Under the pieces are notes generated by a model. That model was not told where the DNA came from. It did no database searches and was given only the letters and a program-made list of their open reading frames with translations. From contig BJOX01000247.1 of NCBI GenBank assembly GCA_009731375.1, positions 698,774-739,889 on the forward strand: a stretch of DNA of 41,116 nt, in the 5' to 3' direction. The position numbers were made by a program, and so were the translations under genes. This DNA is from Paulinella micropora (Eukaryota > Cercozoa > Imbricatea > Euglyphida). Positions 1 through 41,116 of this stretch are shown here, piece by piece (within the stretch, counting starts at the first letter, position 1; the number at the start of each line of letters is the position of its first letter).

Positions 1-56
1 AAAGCGCTTGTGGGCTGTTAAAGCGCTTAAGTGTGTGTCTGTGGGCCCCATGGAAG

Positions 57-33060
<33,004 letters not shown>

Positions 33061-33064
33061 CTTC

Positions 33065-33097
<33 letters not shown>

Positions 33098-33450
33098 TTC
33101 TTCTGATCTACCCCGCATGGGCATTCCACCTAGCCAGCTCTTTTCTTCTTCTTCTTCTTCTTCTTTTTCTCCTTTTTCTTCTTCTTCCTTCTTCCTTCTT
33201 CCTTTTCGTTTTCTTCTTCTTCTTCTTCTTCTTCTTCTTCTTCTTCGTCTTCGTCTTCGTCGTTTTCTTCTTCGTCTTCTTCTTCGTCTTCGTCTTCTTC
33301 TTCTTCTTCTTCTTCTTCTTCTTCTCATTCTTCTTTGTCGTTATCATCTTCCTCCTCCTCCTCCTCCTCCCCCTCCTCTTCTTCTTCTTCTTCTTCTTCT
33401 TCTTCTTCTTCAAAATTATTTATTGCGCGTTCAGGCGCTGAGTTGTACCT
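33061..33450 (+). repeat. (TTA)n and (TTC)n triplet tracts
   Basis: Pyrimidine-rich triplets with TCG, TCC and CTT variants, interrupted only by the exon 26 edge copy at 33107-33145. Confidence 0.9.
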
Positions 33451-33451
33451 G

Positions 33452-33743
33452 GTATTATTATTGCTGTTGACATTCAAGACAACAAAAAAAATTGATTTTT
33501 CTGTTTTGGTTGGAATTCCAGTTTTGGTTGGAATTTTGATTTTGGGTGAAAATTTGAATTTTTCAAATTAACTGCTATATTCGTCCGCAAAATATCGTAA
33601 ATTTTCGCGAAATGTTACCGTTAAATTTGAAAATTTGAATTTTTGTCACAAAAATGAAAAACTGTCACAAAAATGAAAATCTGACACAAAAATGAAAAAC
33701 TAATTTTTGTTGTTGTCTTGAATGTCAACAGCAATATTATCGT
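33452..33743 (+). mobile_element. MITE-like element with 40-base terminal inverted repeats
   Basis: The left end (TTGCTGTTGACATTCAAGAC and AACAAAAA) is the reverse complement of the right end (GTCTTGAATGTCAACAGCAA, 33713-33732). The interior of about 200 bases is AT-rich with internal short repeats (TTTTGGTTGGAATT; CACAAAAATGAAAA) and has no coding capacity. Confidence 0.8.
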
Positions 33744-33926
33744 TATTTTTATTATTATTTTAATGCAATCACTCTTTTAATAGAAATTATATTGTACAAG
33801 TGCGCTTAAGTGCTAAGCCATATCAGTTTTCTTCTTGTGGATCGTAGTGACAGTAAAGTATTTTCTTTCAAATCATTCATCCGTTCGGGTGTTATTATAA
33901 TAATAAATTTCAATTCAGTTGATTCA

Positions 33927-34413
33927 ATGAAGCCGCAACTGTGGGATTCAAGGTTCGACGCTTCCCACTTATTCCTACTAGTGGCAAGTATTCTCTTATT
34001 CAAAGTGAAGTGGGTACTAGAAAGGTTTTGGCAAGCTCTGTTAATTAACCACTCCAAGGTGTGTTACGAATTATTAATATTTGCGTCATAAGAATGAGTT
34101 CTTTCCTTGCTTTCTCCAGGCTACTGCTTTCTTTGAGAGACACCCGGGAAAGAAGGTTAAGTTCATTATTATACTTGTGAATAGGAGTACGCCAAGTATA
34201 AAGAGTTCAAAGATTGGGTGGATGTAAATCAGCCTGTCTTTCTCGACTCGGACTCCCCGACGGGGGAGAAACAGGTTGTCGCTAAGATAGAGAGGTCTTA
34301 CCAAACCAGTGGTGGGCCCGCCAGAGCTATCCTTAGCGACGCCGAACTTCCACATTCTATATTGTGGCCCGGTGGAAGCAGAGAAAGCCGCGACGTATTT
34401 CAGTGCATGTGAG
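33927..34413 (+). pseudogene. Small split gene of unknown function, probably broken
   Basis: Three exons thread in phase 0: 33927-34058 (MKPQLWDSRFDASHLF..., with a hydrophobic stretch LFLLVASILLF), 34120-34155 (ATAFFERHPGKK) and 34185-34413 (EYAKYKEFKDWVDVNQPVFL...). An upstream in-frame ATG at 33810 is an alternative start. Intron 1 is 61 bases. Intron 2 would be only 29 bases, unusually short. After HSILWP the coding-like frame continues one base out of step as VEAEKAATYFSACELCSLRR, which suggests a one-base insertion in the CCC run near 34365. The minus strand is also open over part of the region but reads less like protein. The family is not recognised. Confidence 0.4.
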
Positions 34414-34723
34414 CTGTGCTCACTTCGAAGGTTCTGGATAGGAAGTTTGTGGTGCGGATAATGCAAGTTCACCGAAAACATCTCTTCAGATGCGTTTGTC
34501 ACTGCTAGAGATTTAGATGCCTCCCTCTTCCTCAACTTCCAGACATCGAACACGACATTACAAACATTACCGCAGGTGTATTTTCCTTGCAACTGGATCA
34601 TACATCCGATAATATTTTGTATTCCGTTCGCACCAGAGAAATATTATTCTTTCCCCTCTCGCCTTTGCCCCTCTTAGCATCCACCTTTATTTTATTTAAT
34701 AACCAAATGTTTACTCAGAAGAC
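34414..34723 (+). other. Possible further remnant of the preceding gene
   Basis: The + frame around 34487-34680 reads DAFVTARDLDASLFLNFQTS and then to CNWIIHPIIFC with a stop near 34678. It looks protein-like but has no secure splice link. Otherwise nothing is recognised. Confidence 0.25.
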
Positions 34724-35002
34724 GTGAAAGATCAAAGGACCGATCGTTCGACCTTCGCTCCCTTTCTTGTTAAAAGAAAATCGTTTGCCTTTTGCGTTGC
34801 GAGAATTGCTGTGCACGCTTTCAAGAAGCGGTTGCCGTGTGAGACCACCGTAGAGAAAGTGGCAATCGTATGCCGTCAGCTGAAAACTTTTCCACAAAGT
34901 CAGACACCGGCCTTCATAAAAGCCATGCACCCTATAGGTCTGAGGTGGTGTAGCACGGGTTTACGTTTGTGGATTGACTTCGTAGGGGGATTTTCCCTTT
35001 AA
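34724..35002 (+). CDS. Hypothetical ORF, 92 codons
   Basis: ATG at 34724, preceded by AT-rich sequence, running to TAA. It begins MKDQRTDRSTFAPFLVKRKS and ends LRLWIDFVGGFSL, with a basic character. No family is recognised. It could be a terminal exon of the damaged gene upstream rather than a separate gene. Confidence 0.3.
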   Translation: MKDQRTDRSTFAPFLVKRKSFAFCVARIAVHAFKKRLPCETTVEKVAIVCRQLKTFPQSQTPAFIKAMHPIGLRWCSTGLRLWIDFVGGFSL

Positions 35003-35105
35003 AATGTCCATGAGCGGTATTGTAAGCAAAAGCCTAGGATTACAGAAATACACAAATCTACCTTGCCCCTTATCTTACCCTTAACCTTACTCTAACAAAC
35101 TTGTG
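35003..35105. other. Unique spacer before the palindrome field
   Basis: About 100 bases with no recognisable feature. It marks the change from tetranucleotide-repeat to palindrome-dominated DNA. Confidence 0.7.
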
Positions 35106-36600
35106 ACCCTACACTTACTTCACTACAAGTACGGAATACCATCACTAACTTTTTGTAGTGATGATCACTACAAAAAGTTAGTGATACATCACTAAAAAAA
35201 CGTAGTGATCATCACTACAATAAGGAAAATTTTTGAGGTAGTGATCATCACTACGCCTCCATTGTCCTTAATTCAACAAATGTAGTGATATCACTACGGC
35301 ATCCCCTAGATTCTCCCTCATCACTAAACGACGTAGTGATGATCACTACCTCAAAATGGAAGTGTTTCCGGATGTAACGGTCGACTGCTGTGCAAAACGT
35401 AGTGATTTTAGTGATGATCGCTTATTAAGTGATGATCACTAAAAAGTTAGTGCCCATCACTACATATTTAGTGACCGTCACTAGCAAGCACTGCTAGAAC
35501 TCGATTTTTGAAAAAATAAAAAAAAATAGTGATGGTCACTAAAAATAAGTAGTGATGATCACTACAATTTTTGAATTATGCATCAGTAAAAAGCTAGTGA
35601 TGATCACTAAAAAAGTAGTGACCATCACTAGCAACAGTTTTTGAATGTATCTTCGCCGGTGTCTCTAGTGATCGTCACTACAAAAGTAGTGCCCATCACT
35701 TATGAATTGAGTGCTCGTCACTTAACGGTAAAAATTTTAATAAATCGACGAAACGTAGTGCCGATCACTACAAAAGATAGTGCTGATCACTTAAAAAATT
35801 AGTTCAAACAAAAAAGTTTGTAGTGATGATCACTACATTTTCGTAGTGCCCATCACTAACAAAAGGTAGTGATGGTCACTACACCACCGTAGTGCTCATC
35901 ACTACATCCTGTTAGTGATGATCACTACAAATGTAGTGCTCATCACTACTAGTGTAGTGCTGATCACTACATACTGTTAGTGATGATCACTATACAAATG
36001 TAGTGCTCATCACTACCTATTGCATAGTGATCATCACTAACAGTATGTAGTGATGATCACTACAAATGTAGTGCTCATCACTACTAGTGTAGTGCTCATC
36101 ACTACCATACTGTTAGTGACGATCACTATACAAATGTAGTGCTCATCACTAACTGTTGCATAGTGCTCATCACTAACAGTATGTAGTGATGAGCACTACA
36201 AATGTAGTGCTCATCACTACCTGTTGCATAGTGATCATCACTAACAGTATGTAGTGATGAGCACTACACCAGTAGTGATGAGCACTACACAATGTAGTGC
36301 TCATGACTAACTGTTGTTAGTGATGATCACTAAATATGTAGTGCTTGTCACTACCTGTTGTTAGTGATGACCACTAAACACCTGTAGTGCCCGTCACTAC
36401 TCTTGGAAGTGATGGGAACTACAGTTATTTAGTGCTCATCACTATACTTGGCTGGTAACAGTGACTTCAGTAGTAGTGAGCCATCGCCACAATAATTAGT
36501 TAAGTGACAGTCACTACAGTCATAGTACTCACCACTACATTATTAGTGATGATCACTACTACATTCTTACTGACTTCCTGATAGCCGAAATTAACGCAAA
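35106..36600. repeat. Dense field of 13-15 base palindromes, TAGTGATGATCACTA type
   Basis: Several dozen copies in about 1.5 kb. The 13-base core AGTGAT-G-ATCACT is a perfect odd palindrome with one unpaired centre base, and TAG...CTA often extends it. Variants change the inner bases (AGTGCTCATCACT, AGTGATGAGCACT, AGTGACGATCACT, AGTGATGGTCACT), while the outer AGTG/CACT arms are nearly invariant. Spacers vary in length and sequence from 36440 back to 35480, so this is not a simple satellite. A central block (35930-36350) repeats a higher-order unit containing CTGTTGCATAGTG. Confidence 0.93.
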
Positions 36601-36657
36601 AAACCTAGTCATGTTTTACTTGACATACGTAGTGACAAAGAAAGTGCTACCAACCTG

Positions 36658-37240
36658 TCAACATGCCCTGGCGATCATTTCTGCCCGCTTTGTACTTGGC
36701 TTACCGCTTCGTTTCGTTCCTGTTAGAACTGTTGGAACGTTTGTATCATTTTCTTTGTCATTTACTAGGTCAACGTAGACATGACTAGGTTTTTTACTTT
36801 CACTCTTCGGGGGCTTGACACGTTGTGTTGCGACCGTCTTCATTCTTTCCTTTGGATTACTAACTACACATGGTCTTGCCGTTGCAGATGCTGCCAGTAC
36901 AAAATCTTGGAGCTGTTGTTTGGTCATTTTTAAATATTTTGGCTTCGTGTGGGTGTCCCAGCCAGGCCAACTATAAACCACTTCTCCACTTAAGCCGTTG
37001 TCCTTGGCTTTTTGGTTAAAAGGCCAAACACCCTTCAATTTTTGCCCGTTCTGCATGGGCCACTTGCTGTGCTGGTATATCTGCACAATCACATGATCGT
37101 CACCGACAAACTCATCTTCGAAGCCGTAAACGCACAGTCCTGGATCCCCGTATTCGAACTCGCCGCCTGCTGCCAGTACCACGATATGCAGCTCCGGGTG
37201 GACTCCCCGTACAGACTGCAAGGTGTATTTCTGCACTAGC
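36658..37240 (-). CDS. Terminal exon of a minus-strand gene, unrecognised domain with basic tail
   Basis: Read from about 37223 down, after an acceptor (GTGCAG or TTGCAG), it gives SVRGVHPELHIVVLAAGGEF and EYGDPGLCVYGFEDEFVGDD, then WPFNQKAKDNGLSGEVVYSW, and ends in a Lys/Ser-rich tail with KPPKSESKKPSH and stop at 36658. The globular part (hydrophobic strands, conserved-looking aromatic residues) is not a family I recognise. It lies downstream of the methyltransferase exon and may be part of the same gene. There is no ATG at its start, so it is an exon rather than an intact gene. Confidence 0.65.
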
Positions 37241-37438
37241 AGCACAGCAAGCATTTGGTAAAGCACATACAGGGTGATAAGATGTAGCACCTGTCACTAA
37301 ATCTTTGTCTTCAATGCCCACTGTTCTAGTCGCTCTCTGAAAGCCTGCTCCGTCATTTCCAAATGCTCATCATACAATGCTCCCTCAATTTCTAGTTCCG
37401 TGAGATGTGAGTTTTCATAAACGGGAAAATAACACAAA

Positions 37439-37440
<2 letters not shown>
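37241..37440 (-). pseudogene. Exon-like sequence with frame breaks
   Basis: The minus strand from about 37425 reads YENSHLTELEIEGALYDEHL and then EMTEQAFRERLEQW. The protein-like reading then moves to another frame (GIEDKDLVTGATSYHPVCAL) and again to the frame of the next exon. Two shifts within 130 bases suggest indels or a missed intron. No AG acceptor is found between the upstream (GA)n tract and this sequence. Confidence 0.45.
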
Positions 37441-37498
<58 letters not shown>

Positions 37499-37818
37499 TC
37501 CTACTTATCTTGACATGCTATGCGTTAAGTGATCATCACTTACTTCTAAGTGACCATCACTACCCTCTAAGTGACCATCACTATCCTCTAAGTGATCATC
37601 ACTAACCTCTAAGTGACCATCACTAACCTCTAAGTGAACATCACTAACTGCTCGTCATTACATGCTTAGTAACCATCACTTATCCGTTAGTGATGAACAC
37701 TAATATTGTAGTGATCATCACTAGCATTCAGCCACAAATTTTATTGTTATCAGTATTATTATTATTATCATTATTATTATTATTATTATTATTACCTGAT
37801 AACTGGCTATGCCTCAAC
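37441..37818. repeat. (GA)n, tandem AGTGACCATCACT units and (TTA)n
   Basis: (GA)n at 37441-37497; a tandem array of about 20-base units CTCTAAGTGACCATCACTAA at 37525-37730; (ATT)n to 37793. The palindrome variant here has CCAT instead of TGAT at its centre. Confidence 0.9.
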
Positions 37819-38701
37819 CTTGCTTGGCAATGCGTTCCATGAGCAGAAACGCGTACACCTGTCCACTTCCCGCTGCTTTAACACCAGTTCTGTATGATTT
37901 CAGGAAAAACCCTTGCGAGAGCAAAGCTCCAAGAGTATCCCTGTGGTCGTGGGACATGCTGTTTGATTTACAGCTATCAGTAACCATGATATACTTTACC
38001 CGCTCGTCCTTGATTATTTTCAACAGGACTTTATGCTTATGGGCTGGTTTCCAACCTTTCCAGAACAAGAACACTGTTATGTTCTTGTTCCAGTTCAACG
38101 CACGTGGTATTAAACCAACGCGAGCGGCTTGAGCTTCTACACCCCATCGAATAACAGGCAACTCCTTCGACCACACAACGCGGTTGATAGATGGATTGTA
38201 TGAACTTATTGAGCAGAAACAGCTCTTATCTAAACAAACCCCTATCAAGTTATCATGTGCGGCCCACAATACGCTGTATTTTTCATACCTGCTAAGGAAT
38301 GCTATCTCAAAATGTCTGGTCTCTATGCCAGCGACTGCAGCCCAATCATCGCTCAAGGCAAAAAGAAGCACATCTCCCGATGCACACCCAATATCCAATA
38401 GACACATGTCTTTTTTTTCATCCCTGGGGATCCCTGCGAAACATGTCGCAAGGGATTGACTAGTCAAGGTCCCACCGATCCCATCACCTACACTACCAAG
38501 GTCCCTAATAGGTAAAGGTCCCCTCAACTGTTGCGTTAGTCGCACCCGCCAGGCAGGAGCGGGCGGAAGAAACCGAGGATTAGAATTCCCACAATCCTCA
38601 TGAACGCATACAGTGACACAAAACCTACTCATGTTGCCACAGCTGGTACAAACCCAAGGTGGCATTTCCGATTCCACTTCCAACGCCGAGGTACCACCAA
38701 C
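37819..38701 (-). CDS. Zinc-ribbon plus class I methyltransferase-like exon
   Basis: From the acceptor TTTGGCAG at 38702 the frame reads VGGTSALEVESEMPPWVCTS, then a Cys pattern C-x2-C...C-x4-C (CTSCGNMSRF, CVTVCVHEDC) typical of a zinc ribbon. About 60 residues later comes LLDIGCASGDVLLFAL, the SAM-binding motif I, followed by AVAGIETR as motif II. The segment NKNITVFLFWKGW and KYIMVTDSCKS could be later strands. Dot1-like methyltransferases are one candidate; the subfamily is inference. The frame reaches a stop at 37814, or a donor CAAG|GTTGAG at 37818. An ATG at 38665 would allow an independent start. Confidence 0.7.
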
Positions 38702-39386
<685 letters not shown>

Positions 39387-39982
39387 AGGAACGGATTCAG
39401 TGTTCCCCACTGTAAGCGATCGAGCTTATATCCATAACGCTCCAGAAACCACTCACGATAAGAACGACTGTAAAAAACTGTAAGCGGTTGTCCACAAAAA
39501 ATATTATGTAACGATTGAACGTACACTTTATACGTCGATTTTGATTTCCCAACGACGACAAATTCGCAATTTGGAAGATCGCTGTGTTGAACTAAGAAAC
39601 CTCCACCCTTTGTCAATGCCTTATGTCCCGCTTCCAGATTTTTTTGGCACTGACTAACTATTTCATCACGCATATGTTGCGGTACAACAAGCGAAACTCC
39701 ACCCTCCTCGATAGCAAGGACATAGCTATACCCAAGTACTTGTTTCGGGGAACTAGTCCAGACACCATCGTACTTGAGCAACAATGTCTTCGCGTGACAT
39801 AACAGAGATCCAAACCATTTGGGATGTTTAGGAACAACTGCAACTCCCAATCCGGAGGCGCCGGGAATACGAACAAGAGAGAAGAATCCACAGTCCAGCA
39901 AGCTTGGCTTGCGTGCACGCGAACTAATATTCTCGCGAGTAGGGTCAGAATGTTCCTTTACCCAACGCGCACTTACCACCAG
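39387..39982 (-). CDS. SET-domain-like exon
   Basis: Acceptor ATGTTAG, phase 0 in; donor TTCCT|GTGAGT, phase 2 out. It has the SET layout: an N-terminal glycine motif (PGASGLGVAVV), a central part, the pseudoknot-like LVQHSDLPNCEFVVV (compare NHSxxPNCE) and the C-terminal GQPLTVFYSRSYREWF (compare GEELTxxY). Gln replaces the usual Asn of NHS, so activity is uncertain. Known SET proteins transfer methyl groups to lysines, often on histones; the substrate here is unknown. Confidence 0.68.
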
Positions 39983-40080
39983 CTAACATACAACCAATAG
40001 TGACTCGCTACGATTATTCTTACTACTAACGGTGGGTGGGCGGTGGGGGTGATGGGTGGGTGGGTGGGGGGGGGGGGGAC
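39983..40080 (-). other. Intron with C-rich tract
   Basis: 98 bases with donor GTCCCC, a run of G (C on the coding strand) and CACCC repeats at 40030-40078, and the acceptor TGTATGTTAG. Confidence 0.75.
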
Positions 40081-40193
40081 CAGGTCACGCTTGAACTCGA
40101 TAATTGCTGCAGCGTCCTTTTTCTGCTTCCCTTTCCCAGTTCCCTTTCCCGCTCCCTTTGCTTTCGATTTCTCCTTTCCCTTGTTCTTGCCAC
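40081..40193 (-). CDS. Lys/Gly-rich exon upstream of the SET exon
   Basis: 113 bases, acceptor CATGTAG, donor GACCTG|GTCCCC, phase 1 in and 0 out. It reads GKNKGKEKSKAKGAGKGTGK then GKQKKDAAAIIEFKRDL. Strongly basic, it may bind DNA or act in nuclear import; that is inference. Confidence 0.75.
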
Positions 40194-40246
40194 CTACATG
40201 ACACATGTACATTGCGCACACTACACTACACTACAATGAAAGTTAC

Positions 40247-40375
40247 CTCCCTTTGCACTCTTGTCTTGCTTGCCCTTGCCCCGCGGCGGCGGCGCGTAGT
40301 CTTCGTCCTCAGGGTCTTGCTCGTCGTCCTCCTCGCCAGGCTCGTCCTCTTCCTCGTCCTTGCAAGCGCTACGTC
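40247..40375 (-). CDS. Acidic exon
   Basis: 129 bases, acceptor GTGTAG, donor GGGAG|GTAACT, phase 1 to 1. It reads RSACKDEEEDEPGEEDDEQD and then PEDEDYAPPPRGKGKQDK. Alternating acidic and basic blocks continue from the neighbouring exons. Confidence 0.75.
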
Positions 40376-40510
40376 CTACACGCACAAGTAACTGCAGAGA
40401 AAAACCATAACAATACGCAGGACTATTCTTTTTCTTGTTCCTCTGCAGTTAGTTGTAACCATAACAATAAGCGCGCAGGACTATTCTTTTCCTTGTTCCT
40501 TTGCAGTTAC
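40376..40510 (-). repeat. Intron with a 51-base tandem duplication at its donor end
   Basis: Units at 40406-40456 and 40457-40508 share GGACTATTCTTTTYCTTGTT and the donor-proximal sequence. In the inner copy the donor GTAACT has become CTAACT. Confidence 0.75.
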
Positions 40511-40835
40511 CCTTTTTTTTCTTTGTCTTGTTCTTGCGTCGACGCTTCGCGCTGTGCTTGCGTTCCTTTTTAGCTTGATCCTCTGCTTCCTCTCCACTTT
40601 CTTCCTCGTCTTCGCGTCTACGCTGCGCGCTCGTCTTCGATTCCTCCGATTCTTCATCTTCTTCTTCGGTCGCTGCCTGCACTTGCTCCGACTGCATGCA
40701 GTCCCCTGGGTCTTCATCCTCCTCCTCCTGCTGCTTCTGCTTCTTCCGTGCTGGTGCTAGGTCCTCTTCAACCTGAGAGGGTACAGCCTTCAGCTCTTCC
40801 TGTCGCCTTGCCTCGAACTTGGACAATGCCCCTTT
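40511..40835 (-). CDS. Glu/Lys-rich, probably coiled-coil exon
   Basis: 325 bases, acceptor GAAACAG, donor AAAAAGG|GTAACT, phase 0 in and 1 out. It begins KGALSKFEARRQEELKAVPS and continues with EEEDEDPGDC and SAQRRREDEEE blocks, ending in a Lys-rich run. A (TC)n tract, seen as (GA)n at 40849-40901 on the + strand, lies just before the acceptor and may serve as its polypyrimidine tract. The gene continues to the right of, or beyond, the window. Confidence 0.72.
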
Positions 40836-40847
40836 CTGTTTCAGTTT

Positions 40848-40904
<57 letters not shown>

Positions 40905-41116
40905 GTCACTACATACTAAGTGATGGGCACTAACAATTTAGTGATGGGAACTAAACGCTTATACGTAGTACGTAGTGCTGATCACTAACCATAGTGACGA
41001 TCACTATAAAAAATAACGCAGTGACCATCACTACTCATGTAGTGCACATCACTTAATATGTCATGTAATCCTGAAATGACTATATGTTTAGTGATGGGAA
41101 CTAGCAACTGAGTGAT
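40836..41116. repeat. (GA)n and palindrome units to the window end
   Basis: (GA)n at 40849-40901, then AGTGATGGGCACT, AGTGCTGATCACT, AGTGACGATCACT and similar units. Same family as 35106-36600, with CCC/GGG centre variants more frequent. Confidence 0.9.

Noticed and set aside
40104-40391. Leu/Val-rich + strand frame (possible membrane peptide)
   Set aside because: It is the complement of acidic and basic minus-strand exons whose splice phases agree.

Overview
This is nuclear DNA from a large, repeat-rich eukaryotic genome, most likely a protist or microbial alga; the lineage cannot be fixed from the window. The evidence is GT-AG introns with consistent codon phase, very short exons, a tyrosine-type kinase and a SET-domain protein, and no bacterial gene organisation. 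Most bases are di-, tri- and tetranucleotide repeats, mainly (TATC)n/(GATA)n. There are four N gaps: 9708-9717, 9878-10138, 29348-29435 and 32021-32442.

Region 1 (about 57-33150, + strand) is one split gene. I could thread at least 26 exons through the repeats because splice sites and codon phase agree at almost every junction. They encode a complete protein kinase domain in order: Gly-rich loop LGQGNFGV, AVK lysine, alpha-C glutamate, HPN-like PNVV, a charged kinase insert, [26 protein letters not shown] and CW..DPQQR, followed by a coiled-coil tail. About 660 residues, including a 444-codon Ser/Thr/Pro/Gln low-complexity exon, sit between the APE motif and helix F.

The most striking structure is in the introns. 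They are built from tandem copies of exon edges. Copies of an exon's 5' part, usually with its acceptor, lie only upstream of the complete exon. Copies of its 3' part, usually with its donor, lie only downstream. I count about 100 such copies at 14 of the 26 exons. Exon 19 alone has 14 upstream and 26 downstream. This is what repeated tandem duplication across splice junctions would produce, and it leaves each intron full of decoy splice sites. Many copies differ from the full exon only at synonymous positions.

Region 2 (33450-35000) holds a terminal-inverted-repeat element, a small + strand split gene that looks broken, and a hypothetical ORF. Region 3 (35100-41116) is different in character. 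Tetranucleotide repeats stop and a field of short palindromes (TAGTGATGATCACTA and variants) fills every intergenic and intronic stretch. Minus-strand exons there encode a charged Lys/Glu-rich N-terminal part, a SET-like domain, a zinc-ribbon plus class I methyltransferase-like domain, and a further unrecognised domain. This suggests one or two chromatin-modifying genes. Small foldback elements and a family of about 375 bp that carries a (TAGA)n array at its 5' side are scattered in the introns. I saw no rRNA, tRNA, CRISPR or telomere.
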